DNA of 18,072 nucleotides from assembly GCF_934202235.1 (NCBI RefSeq), contig NZ_CAKPXS010000036.1, positions 1-18,072 of the forward strand. The letters are read 5' to 3'. The stretch's first letter is position 1; each line of letters begins with the position of its first letter. The stretch comes from an uncultured Limosilactobacillus sp. (GTDB taxonomy: Bacteria; Bacillota; Bacilli; Lactobacillales; Lactobacillaceae). The notes under the pieces are model-generated. The model ran no database searches. It had not been told where the DNA came from and saw only the letters and a list, made by a program, of their open reading frames with translations. Positions 1-7,953 of this stretch are shown here, piece after piece. A program made the translations under genes and the position numbers.

Positions 1-370
1 TGATGTCCGCAGCCAGGGCCATAGAAGTCGGCACAAACATCGCCGCTGACAGTCCATCGACGGCCCGCGAAATGTTAAATAACCAGAGGTGGTTGGCCGC
101 CGCAAAGACAAACTCGGCTGCGGAAAAGATAATTAACCCCCACACCAGGAGTGGCTTCCGGCCCACCGAATCAGAAATCCGGCCAACTATTGGCGATGCC
201 AAAAACTGAACAAACGCAAACAGGGAGGACATCATCCCCATGTCAAACGCCGAAAAGTGGTACTCACTCTTAATAAATGGTTCAACGGGGAAGATCAAAC
301 TCATCCCTAAACAAATTAAAAATTCACAAAAGAGCACGATGTAAATAATTCGTCGCACTTGTTTGGTCAT
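1..370 (-). CDS. MFS transporter, N-terminal part (cut by window edge)
   Basis: The reading frame opens with ATG at 370 and runs off the left edge, so only about 123 residues are seen. The start is set by a GGAGG ribosome binding site six bases upstream (near 375-380). The visible part begins MTKQVRRIIYIVLFCEFLIC and holds a first hydrophobic segment, a second near residues 45-60, and between TM2 and TM3 the signature loop GRISDSVGRKPLL, which matches motif A of the major facilitator superfamily (G-x3-D-x2-G-R-[KR]). Further hydrophobic segments follow. This fits a 12-TM or 14-TM drug/H+ antiporter of the DHA1 type in the cytoplasmic membrane; the substrate cannot be read from this portion. 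It lies 118 bases downstream of the alcohol dehydrogenase gene on the same strand, separated by a terminator hairpin, so it is probably a separate transcription unit. Confidence 0.85.
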   Translation of the reverse strand, partial: MTKQVRRIIYIVLFCEFLICLGMSLIFPVEPFIKSEYHFSAFDMGMMSSLFAFVQFLASPIVGRISDSVGRKPLLVWGLIIFSAAEFVFAAANHLWLFNISRAVDGLSAAMFVPTSMALAADI

Positions 371-409
371 TTTTGCCTCCAAAAATTCTTTAATAAAAAA
401 TCGTAACAA

Positions 410-448
410 AATAAGGGGCTGCGCGAGATAATCCCGCAGCTCCCTATT
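410..448 (-). terminator. Terminator of the ppx-to-adh operon
   Basis: Arms 410-423 and 435-448 pair over about 13 positions, with one A/C mismatch and one G-U pair and an 11-base loop. On the minus strand the stem ends in TTATTTT and a T6 run follows about ten bases later. It sits 40 bases past the alcohol dehydrogenase stop and 40 bases before the MFS start codon, so it would end the long operon upstream. Some readthrough into the MFS gene is possible. Confidence 0.65.
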
Positions 449-488
449 GACATATCTTTTTAACTATAACTGGTTTTGACGCAATTGT

Positions 489-1544
489 CTAGTCAGTCGC
501 AACGCGAAGAACGCAGGCCCCTTCGATGTCTCCCCGCTTGACACGGCGCATAGCTTCCAGTGCCTTGGTAAAGGGATATTCATGGGTCGTCGGCGCAATG
601 TGGAGCCGTGCCGCCAGCGTTATGAACCCCTCCCCATCACGCCGCGTGTTGCTTTCCACACTCGTCAGGTTTTTCTCGTGGAAAATGGCTTGCTGGTAGT
701 TTAGTGGTGGAATATCTGTCATGTGGATACCAGCGCAGGCTAAAGTTCCACCAGGTTTGAGATTAGCAAGCGCGCGCGGCACGATTGTCCCGACCGGCGC
801 GTAGGTAATCGCCGAATCCAACGGAACGGGCGACTGAGCATCAACGCCCTGTGCCGACGCACAACCCAGTTGACGAGCAAAACGCTGGGCCTCTTTGCCG
901 CGGGTAAAGACGTGAACCGCAATTCCCTGGGCGATAGCTAGCTGGGCAGTCAAGTGAGCCGAACCACCGAACCCATAGAGTCCTAACGTCCCGCCAGCCG
1001 GCACGTTAGCCCGTAAAAACGAGCGATAACCGATAATCCCGGCACACAGCAGTGGTGCTGCCGTCAGTGAATCAAACTCTGCCGGTAAACGGTAAGCAAA
1101 GCCCTCCGGAACAGTCACATACTGGGCGTAGCCACCATCGTAATCCCAGCCGGTATAGACAGAATGAGGACACAGGTTTTCATGCCCGCTCCGGCAGTAT
1201 TCACATACCCCGCAAGCATGACGAAACCATGGCACCCCAATCCGGTCGCCAATCTGAAAACGTGACGTCTCCGGACCGTTATCAACCACTTTCCCGACAA
1301 TCTCGTGTCCCGGGGTCAGGTGTTGACGGTGAAACGGCAAATCCCCTTCAGTGACGTGAAGGTCTGTATGGCAGACACCGCAAGTGAGAACCTTTACCAA
1401 CACTTCGCCGCGCTGAGGAACCGGCACCGGCTTGTCGACCAGCTTCAACGGTGGGGTTGGTCCGTTCAGCGGCCCCGGCGTGGTAATGACCCAGGCCTTC
1501 ATCGTCGATGGCAGAGAAGCTGTTTGTGCTGATTTTGCTGACAT
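489..1544 (-). CDS. Zinc-dependent alcohol dehydrogenase (MDR superfamily)
   Basis: This 351-residue protein is a medium-chain NAD(P)-dependent alcohol dehydrogenase that would interconvert alcohols with aldehydes or ketones in the cytoplasm. The catalytic zinc site is visible as CGVCHTDLH (about residues 56-64), GHE (about 79-81) and a Cys in PLLCAG. The structural zinc site is CGVCEYCRSGHENLC. A Rossmann dinucleotide motif GFGGSAH lies near residue 192. The layout resembles AdhA-type zinc alcohol dehydrogenases, but substrate preference cannot be read. The ATG at 1544 overlaps the sir2 stop by one base (TAATG), and a GGGGAGG site inside the end of sir2 lies about eight bases upstream. This favours it over the internal ATG (residue 15, MKAWVI) at which many relatives begin. 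It is the last gene of a five-gene overlapping operon and is followed by a terminator. Confidence 0.9.
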   Translation of the reverse strand: MSAKSAQTASLPSTMKAWVITTPGPLNGPTPPLKLVDKPVPVPQRGEVLVKVLTCGVCHTDLHVTEGDLPFHRQHLTPGHEIVGKVVDNGPETSRFQIGDRIGVPWFRHACGVCEYCRSGHENLCPHSVYTGWDYDGGYAQYVTVPEGFAYRLPAEFDSLTAAPLLCAGIIGYRSFLRANVPAGGTLGLYGFGGSAHLTAQLAIAQGIAVHVFTRGKEAQRFARQLGCASAQGVDAQSPVPLDSAITYAPVGTIVPRALANLKPGGTLACAGIHMTDIPPLNYQQAIFHEKNLTSVESNTRRDGEGFITLAARLHIAPTTHEYPFTKALEAMRRVKRGDIEGACVLRVATD

Positions 1545-2263
1545 TATTCAACCTCCCCACCAACTTGCAATTCGTCAAAGTACTTCACTGCATCGTCTTG
1601 GACCATCGTAAACGGGAAAGCAAAGCTCAGTCGTTGTTGGTTGATCGCAATCACCGGTGCGCTCGGGTTGCGGTATTCCAGCAAGCCGGCAAACGGGTAC
1701 ACCTTCATTGAAGTTCCCACAATTACCACGAGGTCTGCTTCTTGCATCGCCCGTACGGAATTTTCGATGTCGGCGGCCTTAATGCCCTCATCATAGAGAA
1801 CAACGTCGGGTCTCAACGGTCCGTTGTCCGTCTGGTGCAGGCGGCTCTTCAAGTACTCATGCCAGTCAACTGACTGCCCACACTTTTCACAGTAAACGTG
1901 GTAAAGATTGCCGTGGAAATCGATCAGGTGCTTAGTTCCTGCTTCCTCGTATAGGTTGTCAATATTCTGAGTAATCACCGTTGCCCGGTCTTGGCGGGTC
2001 AAGGCTGCCTGTTTTTGGTGAATGATGTTGGGCTTCGCATCAGGAAAGTAAAGATTTTCCTTACAATACTGATAAAACCCCTCCGGATCAGTTGCAAAGT
2101 AACGGTGACTAAGGTAATATTCCGCCCGCTTGTTCTTAGTATAAAGACCATTCGCAGACCGAAAGTCCGGAATTCCTGAAGCGGTCGAAACGCCCGCTCC
2201 GGTCAAAAAGACAATGTGTTTGGCATCATCAAAATAATGTTGTGTTGCCAGTGCCATTGTCAT
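1544..2263 (-). CDS. Sir2 family NAD-dependent deacylase with incomplete zinc site
   Basis: The protein (239 residues from ATG 2263) has the sirtuin core: the NAD-binding GAG-x-S-x2-SGIPDFR at about 22-35, TQNID at 98-102, catalytic His in FHG at 116-118, GTSMKVYP and a C-terminal AIN. Sirtuins remove acyl groups from lysine using NAD+, releasing nicotinamide and O-acyl-ADP-ribose. The zinc module is odd: the first pair CEKC (Cys125, Cys128) is present, but the second Cys pair expected just before RPDVVLY is missing, where the sequence reads RLHQTDNGPLRPD. Normal VLYGE is also VLYDEG. The ATG at 2263 overlaps the upstream stop (TGATG) with GAGGA five bases before it. A GTG at 2266 and an ATG at 2257 are alternatives. 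It sits between an HELLH-motif gene and an NAD-linked dehydrogenase. The family call is firm; deacylase activity is inferred. Confidence 0.88.
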   Translation of the reverse strand: MTMALATQHYFDDAKHIVFLTGAGVSTASGIPDFRSANGLYTKNKRAEYYLSHRYFATDPEGFYQYCKENLYFPDAKPNIIHQKQAALTRQDRATVITQNIDNLYEEAGTKHLIDFHGNLYHVYCEKCGQSVDWHEYLKSRLHQTDNGPLRPDVVLYDEGIKAADIENSVRAMQEADLVVIVGTSMKVYPFAGLLEYRNPSAPVIAINQQRLSFAFPFTMVQDDAVKYFDELQVGGEVE

Positions 2264-3231
2264 CACTTCCTCACAATAAATGGCACGTTCTGTGACTTCA
2301 ATAATTCTTCCACCGGCTGGTGATAAAACTTCAGCATTTGGTCAGAGGAGTATTCATCCTGCGGTGCCGGCAAAACAAAGGCGTTTTGCTGGTCACCCTT
2401 GCCTAAAACAACGTATGCTCGCCGCTTGCTGTTGCGTTCCGTCATTTCAGAATGGTAAATGTCGTAGACCTGGGCAACTTCCAGCCGCAATTGCCGCTTG
2501 CTCAAGACCGGCGACAGGCTTGTAAACTGGTTGTTGTGCAGTGCTGGTAGTCCCCACTGCTGCAGCTGAGCATCAAAGAGCTTGAACAGTTTGACCACCG
2601 TCCGCCGCATTTCAAATGGCGACTTGACTGGCTTGCTCATCGCTTGGTCATACAATAACTGTGCTGAAGCCCACGCTACTGGGTACCGTCGCTGCAGTTC
2701 TTCTTCCTGCTGTTTTGTCATATGACCACCGGCATAGAAAACCAGTGCGTCGAGCAGGGTTAATAAGCGAAGCGTCCGTTCTCCGTCATCCTGGTCAGCT
2801 TCGTCAGTCAGGGTCGCAGTAATTCCCTGAAAGTACTCTTGTTCGATCTGCTCGTTAATCAGACCATGCTTGCGCTGTTCGGCAACCACGATCTGGTGGG
2901 CAACCGTATTAAAGAGGTCGGTGGCCATAATCATCATTTGCTCGTCGAGTTGGCGGTCACCCAGTGATAATTCAAAGAAGATCTGGGGAAATCCCCGCAG
3001 CGTCATCAGCAAGTGTAGCAACTCGTGAGAAGCTGTGTAATTTGGTTCCGTCAAATCAGTCACCGTAATCACCAGGCCACCAGGTAAATTAGTTGTCTCT
3101 GCCTGGTCGTGACGGACAAAGCCACTTTTCTCCCCGTGGAACTGGACAAATACTGAGCCACGAGGGAAAAGGTCGTTCACTTCGTCGAGCAGGTCCTGGT
3201 TAGCCTTATTCAGTTTTATTTCTTCAGTCAT
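2263..3231 (-). CDS. Uncharacterised HELLH-motif protein (IpaB/EvcA-type in lactobacilli)
   Basis: This is a 322-residue soluble protein with no signal peptide or membrane segment. Residues 69-73 read HELLH, an HExxH zincin motif, inside a hydrophobic helix-like stretch (ASHELLHLLMTLRGFP) that follows a beta-rich N-terminal part. A later segment with DEQMMIMATDLFNTVAHQIV could supply a third zinc ligand, but this is a guess. The remainder is helical and charged. I believe lactobacilli carry proteins of this kind under the label IpaB/EvcA family, a name that says nothing reliable about function. The start ATG 3231 has AAAGGAGC nine bases upstream and overlaps the HMG-CoA reductase stop by eight bases; the 3' end overlaps sir2 by one base. 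Translational coupling on both sides implies co-production with the mevalonate enzyme and the sirtuin. Peptidase activity is not established. Confidence 0.75.
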   Translation of the reverse strand: MTEEIKLNKANQDLLDEVNDLFPRGSVFVQFHGEKSGFVRHDQAETTNLPGGLVITVTDLTEPNYTASHELLHLLMTLRGFPQIFFELSLGDRQLDEQMMIMATDLFNTVAHQIVVAEQRKHGLINEQIEQEYFQGITATLTDEADQDDGERTLRLLTLLDALVFYAGGHMTKQQEEELQRRYPVAWASAQLLYDQAMSKPVKSPFEMRRTVVKLFKLFDAQLQQWGLPALHNNQFTSLSPVLSKRQLRLEVAQVYDIYHSEMTERNSKRRAYVVLGKGDQQNAFVLPAPQDEYSSDQMLKFYHQPVEELLKSQNVPFIVRK

Positions 3232-4489
3232 GTGCCTGCTCCTTTCGCATCTTTGCTAATTCTTGCTGGGCAACTTGCTCGTCTACCCGGTCTAACTGGG
3301 CCAGCCGTTGAGCTAATGGTCCCGCTTCTTCTTCGGTGGCACCAGCCCTCATCGCAACTACCCGGTACTGCAATTTCATGTGTCCTGCTTGGATCCCAGA
3401 AGTAGCCAGGGCCCGTAAAGCAGCCAGGTTTTGCACCAAGCCAACGCTGGCGGCAACCGCCGCTAACTCGGGGGCCGTTTTGATCTGACTGATCTTTGCA
3501 TTAGTGGTCGTCAACTGGCGGGTGCCAATTGACCCGCCGACAGTCCCAACGGCCAGCGGCAAAGTCATCTTACCAACTAATTTATCGCCAACCACGTGCC
3601 AGGTCGAAAGGCCACGATACTGACCTTCCATGGCCGCATAAGCATGGGCACCACTTTCGATCGCCCGCCAGTCATTGCCAGCCGCAATCATCACCGCGTC
3701 GATGCCGTTCATAATCCCCTTATTATGGGTAGCAGCACGGTAAGGGTCAACCTGTGCTAAAAAGCTCAGGTCCGCGATTCGCGAAGCGACGTCCGCGCCG
3801 GGCATTTTGTCGGTCGCCACATCAGCAAAGTCGAGGGTGCATGACACACTTTGCAGGCTATCGGTCGCATAATTGCTCAGGATTGCCGCCACCACCGTCT
3901 GCCCCTTGGCACTTAACCAGTGGCCAACTGCTTCAGCCATTGTATTGACCATGTTCGCCCCCATCGCATCGACGACGTTGACTAGCAAGTCAACAATCAC
4001 AAAGTCTTCTGGGCAGCGAACCCGAATACCAGTCGCACCGCCGCCATATTGCTGAATGGACGGGTAGGCCTCATTAGCCACCTTTAAAATTTCGTCCTCT
4101 TTCTTCAGCAGCCGGTTCTTGAACAAGTAAGGGTTAGCAACGTTTTTCAGGATTACCTGACCGATCATCAACCGGTCCTGTTGTGGCGCGACGACCCCGC
4201 CAGAATAAGCGGTCATCCGTGCCCCATTGCAGGCAGCAGCGATCACTGATGGCTCTTCAATCGCCATCGGCACAGTGTATTTCCGGCCGTTAACCACCAG
4301 ACAGGTAACGACCCCTTCCGGCAGCCGGTAATCAGTCAGGTAGTTTTCCACCGTTTGGTCTCCTACCGGGGAGGCATCTGCTGTTAACGCTGCCAGCTCT
4401 TTGTCACTTAGTCCTGCTTGCTCTCCCAACAATTGCCGGCGTTGCGCCGGCGTTTTTTCGTAAAATTTTTGATTTTGATTAATTGTCAT
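3224..4489 (-). CDS. mvaA: Hydroxymethylglutaryl-CoA reductase, class II
   Basis: The 421-residue product catalyses HMG-CoA reduction to mevalonate with two NAD(P)H, or the reverse, as the committed step of isoprenoid synthesis in lactic acid bacteria. Class II features are visible: catalytic Glu in MAIEEPSVIAA (about 78-79), dinucleotide-binding DAMGANMVN, the Lys in ATHNKGIMNGIDAV, the Asp in AAGNDWRA, GTVGGSIGT, and the flexible C-terminal His in GHMKLQ. Length matches the roughly 430 residues of class II enzymes. The start ATG at 4489 lies inside the end of the phosphatase gene (11-base overlap), and no Shine-Dalgarno sequence is seen within 15 bases upstream; the nearest GGAG is about 20 bases away. 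Translation therefore probably depends on ribosomes finishing the upstream gene. The conserved KFYEKTP start of the domain excludes a much later start. Confidence 0.95.
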   Translation of the reverse strand: MTINQNQKFYEKTPAQRRQLLGEQAGLSDKELAALTADASPVGDQTVENYLTDYRLPEGVVTCLVVNGRKYTVPMAIEEPSVIAAACNGARMTAYSGGVVAPQQDRLMIGQVILKNVANPYLFKNRLLKKEDEILKVANEAYPSIQQYGGGATGIRVRCPEDFVIVDLLVNVVDAMGANMVNTMAEAVGHWLSAKGQTVVAAILSNYATDSLQSVSCTLDFADVATDKMPGADVASRIADLSFLAQVDPYRAATHNKGIMNGIDAVMIAAGNDWRAIESGAHAYAAMEGQYRGLSTWHVVGDKLVGKMTLPLAVGTVGGSIGTRQLTTTNAKISQIKTAPELAAVAASVGLVQNLAALRALATSGIQAGHMKLQYRVVAMRAGATEEEAGPLAQRLAQLDRVDEQVAQQELAKMRKEQAHD

Positions 4490-5408
4490 GATGATTTAAT
4501 TGAATATACTCCGTAATAATCCCATCGCGTACGCCGCTTTCTGAAAAGATCACGCGGCCATCACGATTTCTCATCAATAGCACTACCAGTGGTAGCATCC
4601 CCCCGAGGATAATATCTGCCCGGTCTGGTTCAAGCCCTGGCATGTGTTTACGCTGATGAAGGTTGCGGCTCAGCAACTCCCGATACGTCGCAAAGACGAC
4701 CCGCGAATTCAGGTGGTAGCCATGGATGGATCGTGACCACTGGTGACGATGAGCCATACTCATCCGCGCCAGCGTCCGGTTGGCTCCACCTAACAAAACA
4801 ATCGGGACTCGGGAAGCGTAACGTAACCACGGAATCTTGCGGAAACGTTCGTTCACCGCCACCTCCGCCCGAAACAAGTCACGGGCCTGCACGTAGCCGC
4901 CCAAGCGGAACTGCTCGGACAGGTTCACAGCGCCAATCGGGATCGAAATCAGGTGGGTCGCCCGCCGGTGTTCTACTAAAATCAGCTCACTGCTGGCCCC
5001 GCCAACATCAAGGATGAGACAGTGATTTAATTTCAGCGTCCGAATGACGCCAAGGTAGTCATAATATGCTTCTTTATTGCCAGAGAGCACTTGCAATTCG
5101 ATGCCAGTCTCTTTTTTGACCCGCGATAAAAATTCTTGCCGGTTGCGTGCCTGCCGAACCGCAGCGGTTGTAATCGCCCGCACTTCAATATCTGGATATT
5201 CCTGATAAATGCGTTTAAAACGCTGCAGGGCTTTGATCGTCCGGCGCATGGCCGGTTCTTTGAGCACTTTTTCGCGGCTCATCCCTTCCGACAAGCGGCT
5301 ATTTTCCTTCACCCGCCGGATTTCACGGAAACGGCCGTCTGGCAAAATTTCGTTAATTGCCATCCGTGCAGAATTTGATCCCAGGTCAACAATTGCGAGG
5401 TTGGTCAT
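4479..5408 (-). CDS. Ppx/GppA-type exopolyphosphatase/pppGpp phosphatase
   Basis: The 309-residue protein belongs to the ASKHA-fold Ppx/GppA family. Phosphate-loop motifs are clear: DLGSNSAR at about 8-15, DVGGASSEL near 134-142, and LLGGANRTLARM near 207-218. The length fits the short single-module form rather than the 500-residue E. coli enzymes with a C-terminal HD-like domain. Family members hydrolyse inorganic polyphosphate or pppGpp; which one cannot be read here. The start chosen is ATG 5408 because GGAGGTG lies six bases upstream and the protein then opens directly with the beta strand preceding DLGSN; a start ten codons earlier lacks a ribosome site. It is the first gene of the overlapping operon. 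A possible promoter is TTGAAC at 5473-5478 with an A/T-rich -10 near 5452-5457, which is weak. It is divergent from helD. Confidence 0.88.
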   Translation of the reverse strand: MTNLAIVDLGSNSARMAINEILPDGRFREIRRVKENSRLSEGMSREKVLKEPAMRRTIKALQRFKRIYQEYPDIEVRAITTAAVRQARNRQEFLSRVKKETGIELQVLSGNKEAYYDYLGVIRTLKLNHCLILDVGGASSELILVEHRRATHLISIPIGAVNLSEQFRLGGYVQARDLFRAEVAVNERFRKIPWLRYASRVPIVLLGGANRTLARMSMAHRHQWSRSIHGYHLNSRVVFATYRELLSRNLHQRKHMPGLEPDRADIILGGMLPLVVLLMRNRDGRVIFSESGVRDGIITEYIQLNHHDN

Positions 5409-5563
5409 TTTTTCACCTCCGCGATGTTGATTCTTCATTATTTTTACTCGTTATTTATCTTACCATGTTAAAGTTCAACAAACACTGGAAAAGCGGCCCG
5501 TTCCAGTCAAAAAAATTACTAAGACCTGACCAGACCATCAAAGAAGTTTTTCACCAGCAGCCG

Positions 5564-5572
5564 TGATACAAT
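5564..5572 (+). promoter_or_regulatory. Extended -10 promoter of helD
   Basis: TGATACAAT provides TG one base before the hexamer TACAAT (5567-5572), the extended -10 form. No good -35 is present at the usual distance; the region is T-rich. The AAGGAGGAG ribosome site (about 5588-5595) lies some 15 bases downstream, so the leader would be short. Confidence 0.5.
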
Positions 5573-5600
5573 AATTAACCTGATATAAGGAGGAGATTTG

Positions 5601-7901
5601 ATGGCAGCCGAACGTGAAGAATGGGCGAAAGAACAAGCCCGCGTCAACCAAGTCATTGCTAGCATTGACGCCCAGATTGCGCAAACGAAACAAGACCTGG
5701 CAGACGCCCACCGGGAAACCCGCGCCGTCGAGAAAAATTACGGCGAAAATGCTTCGATTAACCGTTACGAAGTCGACGACATTGCTGAAAGCCGGGCAAT
5801 GATTGAACAACAACGACGACTAGTTAACCAAGCAGCCACCACCGAAGATATTCTGAAAGGCCAGCTGGCCACTTTGCGGCAGCTTCGTGACCAGCCCTAT
5901 TTTGGCCGAATCGACATCCAGGATGAAGGCGAGCAAGAAATTGAGACCCTTTATATTGGAACGGCTTCGCTAATGAATGCCGACCAGTCTGCTTTCTTGG
6001 TTTACGACTGGCGAGCCCCCGTCTCCGCAATTTACTACAACGGCAACCTCGGTCCGGTCACTTACCAAACGCCCGCGGGCAAACGAACTACCACCCTCGT
6101 CAAAAAACGCCAATTCACCATTATTCACGGTAAAATTACTCATATGTTTGACACGAATGAGGTGGTCGGCGATAAACTACTTCAGCAGGCGCTCGGCGAG
6201 CATGATGACCACCAGATGCACAACATCGTCGCCACTATCCAACGAGAGCAAAACACAATCATTCGTAACACGGATAGCGACCTGCTCCTTGTCCAGGGAG
6301 TGGCTGGCTCTGGGAAAACTTCCGCTATTCTGCAGCGAATTGCTTACCTCCTCTATCATTCACGAGAATCGCTGAATGCTGACCAAATCGTCCTTTTCAG
6401 TCCTAACTTACTCTTCTCGCACTACATTGCCGACGTCCTGCCCAGCCTGGGTGAACGGAACATGCGGCAGGTAACCCTCGATGGTTTCCTTAAGCACCGC
6501 TTTGAGGGGCTTAACGTTCAAACATTATTTGACACCTATGAACAACAAGCGGTACTCCCTCAGCCAATCACTAACTTCTTTCATCAACCTGCAATCATGA
6601 ACGAGGTTATTAATTACCGTGACCGACTGCAAAATGGTCAGGCCGTCCTTCGTTTTATGCCCATCCATTTCCGTGACGAAATCTTCTTTGACGCTGACCA
6701 TATTGCTGCCTTGTTCAAGTCGTTGCCCGCGAATCTCCCCCTAACTGACCGGGTGGTCCGGTTAAAAAACGCCCTCATCAGGGAAACCCAGCGGCGAGCA
6801 CGGAAAGAAGCAAAAAGTGACTGGGTAGCTGCCGACCTCGAGACCCTCGACCGTCAGCAGCTGCACGCCCTCTATGGCCGGCACACCCCAGATGACTTCA
6901 AAGATGAACAGACCCTCCAGAAGTACCTGGCCCGGCGGTGGGCCAAGAAACAGTTGCGCGTCGTGGCTGATGCCATTTATAACAACTACTTCTTTGACCT
7001 CAATGAACAATACGCCGACTTTTTAGCCCAGTGTCGCCGCCCGGCAGGGATTAGTGCTGCGCAATGGCAAGAATTCATCAACCAATTCAGTACCCAGTTG
7101 GAGTACCACCAACTTTCATTTATCCATACCGCGCCGCTGATGTACCTGCGTGACCTGCTAACTGGTGGCGGGCAAAACCGGGCAATGCAGTACGTCTTCA
7201 TCGATGAAATGCAAGACTACTCACTTGCAATGCTGATCTACTTGCGGCACGCCTTTCCGACAGCTAAGTTCACCATTCTGGGCGATGCAGAGCAGGCACT
7301 CTTCCATCCCCTCCAGTTGCCAGAAGAACTCTTAGCCAGTCTGAAAGGGGCCCTCAAAGCACAGCGACCACGCTTAGTAACTTTAAGGCGTGCCTACCGG
7401 TCAACCACCGAAATTACCAACTTTGCTAAACAACTCCTTCCCGATGGCGACAAGATTATTGCTTTCAACCGGCATGGTGAGCGCCCACGGCTCATTAAGG
7501 CCGTTAACCAAGCAGCAGCCCAGCGAGTAATGGCTGCTGAACTCAAACGCATGCTCAGCAAACCACAGACGGTGGCCGTCCTGACAACTAATTCTGCCAA
7601 GGCAGCAACTATCTGCCAGCAGTTGAAACATTCCGGAATAGCCGCCCACTTGCTGACCGCCCATGACAGTCAGCTGCCGCGTTCCGGGGTCGCAGTCCTG
7701 CCGATTTATTTAGCCAAGGGGTTGGAATTCGATGCCGTCGTTGCGGCCGATGTTTCTCAAGCGGCCCTCGCCCCTGCTCGCGCAACCGGCATCATCTACA
7801 CAATGGCGAGCCGGGCCATGCACGAATTAACCCTTATCAGTATTGGGCAACCAGCCCAGGTTATTAGCTCCCAAACTAACGGCCAATTGCTAACAAAATA
7901 A
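5601..7901 (+). CDS. helD: RNA polymerase recycling motor ATPase HelD
   Basis: The 766-residue product matches the length (about 774) and layout of HelD, a UvrD/Rep-like superfamily 1 ATPase that binds stalled RNA polymerase, inserts arms into its channels and releases it from DNA. The N-terminal 70-80 residues are charged and helical, as in the coiled coil that enters the secondary channel. Walker A is GVAGSGKT at residues 233-240. A Walker B-type motif FIDEMQDYS lies at about 533-541, followed by LGDAEQALF, LRRAYRST and the C-terminal LAKGLEFDAVV motif typical of UvrD-like proteins. ATG 5601 follows an AAGGAGGAG site by five bases; a TTG one codon earlier is less likely. It is a single-gene transcript with its own promoter and terminator. 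Confidence 0.92.
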   Translation: MAAEREEWAKEQARVNQVIASIDAQIAQTKQDLADAHRETRAVEKNYGENASINRYEVDDIAESRAMIEQQRRLVNQAATTEDILKGQLATLRQLRDQPYFGRIDIQDEGEQEIETLYIGTASLMNADQSAFLVYDWRAPVSAIYYNGNLGPVTYQTPAGKRTTTLVKKRQFTIIHGKITHMFDTNEVVGDKLLQQALGEHDDHQMHNIVATIQREQNTIIRNTDSDLLLVQGVAGSGKTSAILQRIAYLLYHSRESLNADQIVLFSPNLLFSHYIADVLPSLGERNMRQVTLDGFLKHRFEGLNVQTLFDTYEQQAVLPQPITNFFHQPAIMNEVINYRDRLQNGQAVLRFMPIHFRDEIFFDADHIAALFKSLPANLPLTDRVVRLKNALIRETQRRARKEAKSDWVAADLETLDRQQLHALYGRHTPDDFKDEQTLQKYLARRWAKKQLRVVADAIYNNYFFDLNEQYADFLAQCRRPAGISAAQWQEFINQFSTQLEYHQLSFIHTAPLMYLRDLLTGGGQNRAMQYVFIDEMQDYSLAMLIYLRHAFPTAKFTILGDAEQALFHPLQLPEELLASLKGALKAQRPRLVTLRRAYRSTTEITNFAKQLLPDGDKIIAFNRHGERPRLIKAVNQAAAQRVMAAELKRMLSKPQTVAVLTTNSAKAATICQQLKHSGIAAHLLTAHDSQLPRSGVAVLPIYLAKGLEFDAVVAADVSQAALAPARATGIIYTMASRAMHELTLISIGQPAQVISSQTNGQLLTK

Positions 7902-7916
7902 CTGCCTTCAGACACA

Positions 7917-7949
7917 AAAACGGCCTTCTGCTATGCGGAAGGTCGTTTT
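7917..7949. terminator. Convergent terminator between helD and the antiporter gene
   Basis: Arms 7917-7931 and 7935-7949 form a 15-pair hairpin with a three-base loop. The outer pairs are AAAACG/CGTTTT, giving U-rich tails on both strands. The two imperfect positions are G-U wobbles in the plus-strand RNA but A/C mismatches in the minus-strand RNA, so the rightward (helD) direction is the better terminator. The antiporter stop codon lies five bases further on. Confidence 0.8.
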
Positions 7950-7953
7950 ACTA

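Noticed and set aside
5598..5600. TTG start for helD one codon before the ATG.
   Set aside because: ATG 5601 has the better spacing from AAGGAGGAG and is a standard start.
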